From: Faecalicatena sp.
GTDB lineage: Bacteria > Bacillota > Clostridia > Lachnospirales > Lachnospiraceae
Assembly (NCBI GenBank): GCA_009774255.1
Contig: VSNK01000280.1
Coordinates: 1 to 7,236, forward strand
Direction: 5' to 3'
Length of the DNA stretch: 7,236 nucleotides
A program made the translations under genes and the position numbers. How positions within the stretch are numbered: the stretch's first letter is position 1; each line of letters starts with the position of its first letter. Of the stretch, positions 4,184-7,236 are shown piece by piece. A model generated the notes under the pieces. It had not been told where the DNA came from, did not search any database, and saw only the letters and a list, made by a program, of their open reading frames with translations.

Positions 4184-5362
4184 CTAAATGACCTCTTTTA
4201 CATCCACCCATTCCCGGCTCTTTGCTGATTCCAGGATCGCGTCCGAGATCAGCTCAATGGCATATCCGTCCCGGAAGTTGGGGGAGGCTTCGGTGCCGCC
4301 CTGCAGGGCACGGAAGAAATCATAGCATTCAATGATTTTTGTCTCGGTATATCCGATGCCCAGCGCCGGAATCGGCCATAATCCGTAGCCATACGGATGG
4401 CTGGGGCCTGTGTAGACCGTCCGGAAGCCACGGCGGTCCGAAGCGTCGTCGGCAAAGCAGACCTGAAGCTCATCGCGCCGCTCGTAATTGAAATAAATGG
4501 AGCCTTTCGTGCCATGGATTTCGAAGGTGATGTAATTATTGCGCCCCCATGCGTTGCGGGTGGCTTCTATGCTTCCGAAAGCGCCGTTTTTACATTCGAT
4601 CATAAACATGCACTGGTCGTCCACGTCCACCGCTTTTTTTGGGGTGTCCTGATCCACACGGGCATTGCCCAGGCTGTCGGTCAGGCCGGACTGAAGCGGC
4701 CTCTCTTTGACATAAGTCGCTGTCCTGGCGTTGACCCTTTTAAAATCACCCACCAGAAAACGAAGCATGTCTACCACATGGGTTCCGATATCGCCAAGCG
4801 CGCCGCTTCCGCAGATGCGCTTCTGAAAGCGCCAGGAAAGCGGGGAATCCGGATCGGCGGACCAATCCTGCAGATAGGTGCCGCGGAAGTCCAGGATCTC
4901 GCCGATGGCTCCCTCGTCGATGTATTTTTTCGCAAGCTGTACGGCAGGCGTTTTGCGGTAATTGAAAGCGACCATGGTCTTCACGCCGTTTTCCAGGGCT
5001 GTGCGATACATTTCCCCTGCCTGCTCGCAGGTGAGCGCAAGAGGCTTCTCACAGAGAATATGCTTCCCGGCTTTCGCAGCGGCGATGGCTATCTCCGCAT
5101 GCACATTATTGGGGGTGCAGATGTCCACAACATCGATTTCCGGATCGTTTACGATATCATGCCAGTCAGTGGAGTATGACTCAAAAGCCAGTTTCTCTTT
5201 TGCATCTTTTGCAATCTCCTCGTTCATATCTACGATCATTTTTTTTACCGGGATTGCCGGAGCGGGCCAGAAGAACATCGGCATACCTGCATATGCGATG
5301 GAGTGCGCCTTGGCCATAAAGCCGGCCCCGATCAGACCAATATTCATCTTCTTTGGGTTCAT
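4184..5362 (-). CDS. Gfo/Idh/MocA-family NAD(P)-dependent oxidoreductase
   Basis: A 392-residue cytoplasmic dehydrogenase expected to oxidise a hydroxyl of a sugar, inositol or glycoside to a ketone with NAD(P), or the reverse. The Rossmann motif is GLIGAGFMAKAH (9-20; G12, G14, A17). CEKPLAL (104-110) carries the family's EKP motif with K106, and GDIGTHVVD (190-198) gives the D-x-x-x-H pair D191/H195 typical of the inositol dehydrogenase-like catalytic site. NYR at 134-136 is also usual. C-terminal strands (IEATRNAWGRNNYITFEIHGTKGSI) form the dimerisation sheet. Length is normal. Start ATG 5360-5362 follows AAAGGAG at 9 bases. It lies 15 bases behind the isomerase gene and ends at the terminator 4132-4159. 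The substrate is undetermined; inositol, 3-keto-sugar or C-glycoside routes all use such enzymes with TIM-barrel partners. Confidence 0.92.
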   Translation of the reverse strand: MNPKKMNIGLIGAGFMAKAHSIAYAGMPMFFWPAPAIPVKKMIVDMNEEIAKDAKEKLAFESYSTDWHDIVNDPEIDVVDICTPNNVHAEIAIAAAKAGKHILCEKPLALTCEQAGEMYRTALENGVKTMVAFNYRKTPAVQLAKKYIDEGAIGEILDFRGTYLQDWSADPDSPLSWRFQKRICGSGALGDIGTHVVDMLRFLVGDFKRVNARTATYVKERPLQSGLTDSLGNARVDQDTPKKAVDVDDQCMFMIECKNGAFGSIEATRNAWGRNNYITFEIHGTKGSIYFNYERRDELQVCFADDASDRRGFRTVYTGPSHPYGYGLWPIPALGIGYTETKIIECYDFFRALQGGTEASPNFRDGYAIELISDAILESAKSREWVDVKEVI

Positions 5363-5377
5363 GTGATTTTTCTCCTT

Positions 5378-6292
5378 TCAAATAACAAATTGTCTCATAT
5401 ATCGATAAGAAAGCCGGAGCGCGTCCAGCACTTTCTCAGAAGAATCTTCAAAAGCCTTATCTTCAATTTCAATGCAGCTAAATCCATTGTAGCCGATATC
5501 CGTCAGGGCAGAGACGTATTTTCCCCAGTCAACATCTCCCAGCCCGGGCAGCTTCGGAGACATATAGTCCAATGGGTATGCCATGGTCCCGAGATCGCGG
5601 AGCTTCTCAGAGTACACCTTGATATCCTTGTAATGCACATGGAAAATCTTTTCCCGGAATTCATACAGGGGCCGGATATAGTCCATCTGCTGCCATACAA
5701 AATGGGAAGGATCGTAATTCAGGCCGAAATATTCGCTTGGAATCAGGTCGAATACCCTGCGCCAGATGGCGGGAGTGGTCATCAGGTTCTGCCCGCCGGG
5801 CCACTGGTCCGGGCCGAAAAGCATGGGGCAGTTTTCGATGGCGATTCTTACCTTATATTTTTCAGCCAGTCGGATGATCGGGGGCCATACTTCTTGGACC
5901 ACCTTCAGGTTTTCTTCTACGGTGAGTGTCTGGATCCGGCCGATAAACGTGGTGATGGTATCGACATTTAATTTTGGTGCGGCAGCGATCATGGCTTTCA
6001 AATGATCTACGGTCCTCCGGCGCTGATCCAGGTCGTCGGTCAGGGTGTTGGGATAATAGGCCAGCGCGGAGATCGCGACATGCTTTTTCTGGCAGTATTG
6101 ACGGATGGAAGCAATTCTGTCTTCAGTGAGAGCTTCCATATCAATATGCGTGATTCCGGCATAACGCCGGGCTGCCTTTTCTTTCGGCCAGCAGGCTACC
6201 TCGACACATTCATAGCCAAGCTCTGCGGCGGTGTCGATGACCTCCTCAAAGGAAGAGGAATCAAGAATGGAACTGATAAATCCAAGCTTCAT
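5378..6292 (-). CDS. Sugar phosphate isomerase/epimerase (xylose isomerase-like TIM barrel)
   Basis: A 304-residue metal-dependent TIM-barrel enzyme of the AP_endonuc_2 superfamily. The four metal-ligand positions are present at the strand ends: E153 in RIAIENC, D194 with H197 in LNYDPSH, H218/H220 in FHVHYKD, and E275 in CIEIED. PGLGDVDW (249-256) is the G-x-G-x-x-x-W loop common in this group. It could act as a keto-sugar epimerase, a dehydratase, or a lyase on a 3-keto-glycoside; the sequence does not decide. Start ATG 6290-6292 follows AAAGGAG seven bases earlier. It is the first gene of a leftward operon with the oxidoreductase, read from the promoter at 6380-6408, about 80 bases of leader. 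Together they suggest an oxidise-then-rearrange step on a sugar-like compound. Confidence 0.9.
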   Translation of the reverse strand: MKLGFISSILDSSSFEEVIDTAAELGYECVEVACWPKEKAARRYAGITHIDMEALTEDRIASIRQYCQKKHVAISALAYYPNTLTDDLDQRRRTVDHLKAMIAAAPKLNVDTITTFIGRIQTLTVEENLKVVQEVWPPIIRLAEKYKVRIAIENCPMLFGPDQWPGGQNLMTTPAIWRRVFDLIPSEYFGLNYDPSHFVWQQMDYIRPLYEFREKIFHVHYKDIKVYSEKLRDLGTMAYPLDYMSPKLPGLGDVDWGKYVSALTDIGYNGFSCIEIEDKAFEDSSEKVLDALRLSYRYMRQFVI

Positions 6293-6379
6293 AAATATGC
6301 TCCTTTCTGTCCTGCGGTATGAGATTTTTGTGATTTTGCTCCTTAATATTCTTATCTGGATTTCTCATACACGGGTGTT

Positions 6380-6408
6380 TTTATATATTCGCATAAAAAT
6401 TTGCGCAA
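6380..6408 (-). promoter_or_regulatory. Leftward promoter of the isomerase-oxidoreductase operon
   Basis: On the minus strand TTGCGC (6408-6403), a 17-base spacer and TATAAA (6385-6380). The -35 box lies inside the palindrome ATTTGCGCAAAT, so a protein bound there would block RNA polymerase. Confidence 0.6.
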
Positions 6409-6410
6409 AT
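6399..6410. promoter_or_regulatory. Operator palindrome, copy 1
   Basis: ATTTGCGCAAAT is a perfect 12-bp palindrome with central CG, a form typical of LacI/GalR-family operators. Sixteen bases (6396-6411) are identical to those at 6543-6558. It overlaps the -35 box of the leftward promoter. Confidence 0.75.
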
Positions 6411-6502
6411 ATTATTTAAAGTCATTATGGAGTGGAGGGGAGAAAAAGTCAATATGGGATATTGCACAAAAGCAAGGACGAAATATTATGCATTTTACCA
6501 AA

Positions 6503-6531
6503 TTGACATTCGATGCAAAACAGAATATGAT
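6503..6531 (+). promoter_or_regulatory. Rightward promoter of the IolE-like gene
   Basis: Perfect TTGACA (6503-6508), 17-base spacer, TATGAT (6526-6531). The start is expected near 6538, just before operator copy 2. Between this promoter and the leftward one (6409-6502) only an A-rich stretch with no recognised site was seen. Confidence 0.75.
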
Positions 6532-6545
6532 GAGTAAGAAAGAAA

Positions 6546-6557
6546 ATTTGCGCAAAT
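6546..6557. promoter_or_regulatory. Operator palindrome, copy 2
   Basis: A second exact ATTTGCGCAAAT, beginning about 8 bases after the predicted rightward transcription start, a position where a bound repressor blocks promoter clearance. Centre-to-centre distance to copy 1 is 147 bp. Confidence 0.75.
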
Positions 6558-6587
6558 ACAGAAAAATGAATGAAGGAGGAAAAATTG

Positions 6588-7236
6588 ATGAGAGTAGGTT
6601 ATATGACAAACGGTTTCGGACCCCTTGTAGGAGACGGCGCAGGCGTGACGAGTGTAAAGGATATCCGGTACCTGACAATGGGAAATGACGAAGAGATCCT
6701 GAAAAGTATTACGGAAACCGGCTTCAAGAGTATAGAGGTGCTGGAAGGGAACCTTACAAAATATTGTAATGACCTTTCCGTTCTGAAAGACATGCTGCAG
6801 AAATATTCTGCGGAAATGATGAGCGTCTGTGTCGGGGCAAACTTTATCTATCAGGACGCGCTGGAGGATGAGATGTTCCATATGGAGACAGTTGCGAAAG
6901 CGGCCAGGGAAGTAGGAGTAACCTACATAGGAATCTGCGGAGGCGCAATCCGGGGGAAAGGCATCCAGGAAGAGGATTACGCGCTGCTTGGAAAGGGACT
7001 GGACATGGCGGAAAAGGTATTTGCGGAGTACGGACTGAAGGCCAGCTATCATCCTCATCTCGGCTCTATGGCAGAGGCGCCGGAGCAGATTGACAAGCTG
7101 TTCTCCAAGACCTCCATCCCGATCTGCCCGGATCTGGCCCATCTGGCAGCAGGCGGCGGTGATCCTCTGGAAATCATTAAGAAATATTACGACAGGATCT
7201 CATTTGTACACTTAAAGGATCTGGACGACAATGGAT
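6588..7236 (+). CDS. IolE-like sugar isomerase/epimerase or dehydratase, partial (3' end outside window)
   Basis: Starts at ATG 6588-6590, seven bases after GAAGGAGGA, and stays open for 216 codons to the window edge. TIM-barrel proteins of this kind are near 280-300 residues, so roughly the last quarter is missing. ASYHPHLGSM (152-161) corresponds to the HHH-type strand of inosose dehydratase IolE, where other family members have Glu. PDLAHLAAGGGDP (181-193) carries D182 and H185, and ISFVHLKDLDD (204-214) the next metal His and Lys. The AxGGDPxxxxxxYxxRIxxVHLKD pattern is typical of IolE and related enzymes, which dehydrate or isomerise keto-inositol-like substrates. It is a different branch from the leftward TIM-barrel gene. 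It is probably first in a rightward operon with its own promoter (6503-6531) and operator (6546-6557). Confidence 0.88.
   Translation, partial: MRVGYMTNGFGPLVGDGAGVTSVKDIRYLTMGNDEEILKSITETGFKSIEVLEGNLTKYCNDLSVLKDMLQKYSAEMMSVCVGANFIYQDALEDEMFHMETVAKAAREVGVTYIGICGGAIRGKGIQEEDYALLGKGLDMAEKVFAEYGLKASYHPHLGSMAEAPEQIDKLFSKTSIPICPDLAHLAAGGGDPLEIIKKYYDRISFVHLKDLDDNG

Noticed and set aside
4397..5179. Long rightward open frame of 260 codons
   Set aside because: Antisense to the oxidoreductase, whose motifs are unmistakable; no family features and no ribosome binding site.
5303..5971. Rightward open frame of 222 codons
   Set aside because: Antisense to the TIM-barrel isomerase and the oxidoreductase start; a shadow of their codon pattern.
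6454..6537. A 27-codon rightward frame in the divergent intergenic region
   Set aside because: The ribosome-binding-like GGAGGGGAG is 11 bases away, and the likely promoter (6503-6531) lies after its start, so no transcript is expected to carry it.
6495..7142. Leftward open frame of 215 codons
   Set aside because: Antisense to the IolE-like gene, which has a strong ribosome binding site and metal-binding motifs; the leftward protein has a shadow-like composition.

Overview
The window looks like a piece of a low-to-mid GC Firmicutes chromosome, most likely a gut Clostridia/Lachnospiraceae species. This rests on strong GGAGG-type ribosome binding sites in front of nearly every gene, sigma-A promoters with 17-base spacers, and the protein families present (clostridial AAA-ATPase/PD-(D/E)XK proteins, YhcG/DUF1016, a small Xre regulator, DUF6155). 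Species cannot be fixed from sequence alone.

Left part (1-4160) is an accessory region full of broken genes. Intact candidates are a 46-residue protein (120-260, -), a GNAT acetyltransferase (631-1122, -), an unknown 215-residue protein (1733-2380, +), a DUF6155-like protein (2620-3186, -) and an SseB-like protein (3234-3671, -). Between them lie relics: an N-terminal scrap with a KING motif (403-478, +), the nuclease tail of an AAA-ATPase protein (1124-1387, -), an Xre regulator with stop codons (1592-1684, +), the N-terminal part of a YhcG/DUF1016 nuclease (2405-2539, +), the last codons of a second GNAT gene (2561-2618, -) and the head of another AAA-ATPase protein ending just before its Walker A motif (3933-4070, +). 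A similar promoter-bearing sequence occurs twice, at about 1415-1475 and 3748-3805. In the second copy it reads as two overlapping divergent promoters. The first copy abuts a perfect 15-bp inverted repeat exactly where the ATPase tail is cut. A two-way terminator at 4132-4159 closes this region.

Right part (4184-7236) is an orderly carbohydrate-catabolic locus. A two-gene leftward operon encodes a TIM-barrel sugar isomerase/epimerase (5378-6292) and a Gfo/Idh/MocA NAD-dependent oxidoreductase (4184-5362). A divergent rightward gene (6588 to the window end) encodes an IolE-like TIM-barrel protein that runs off the edge. The 295-base space between them holds one promoter in each direction and two identical copies of the palindrome ATTTGCGCAAAT, 147 bp apart. 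One overlaps the leftward -35 box and the other lies just after the predicted rightward start. This is the layout expected for a LacI-type repressor that may loop the DNA and control both operons. The chemistry suggested is oxidation of a sugar, inositol or glycoside to a keto form followed by isomerisation, dehydration or elimination. The substrate cannot be read from the sequence.
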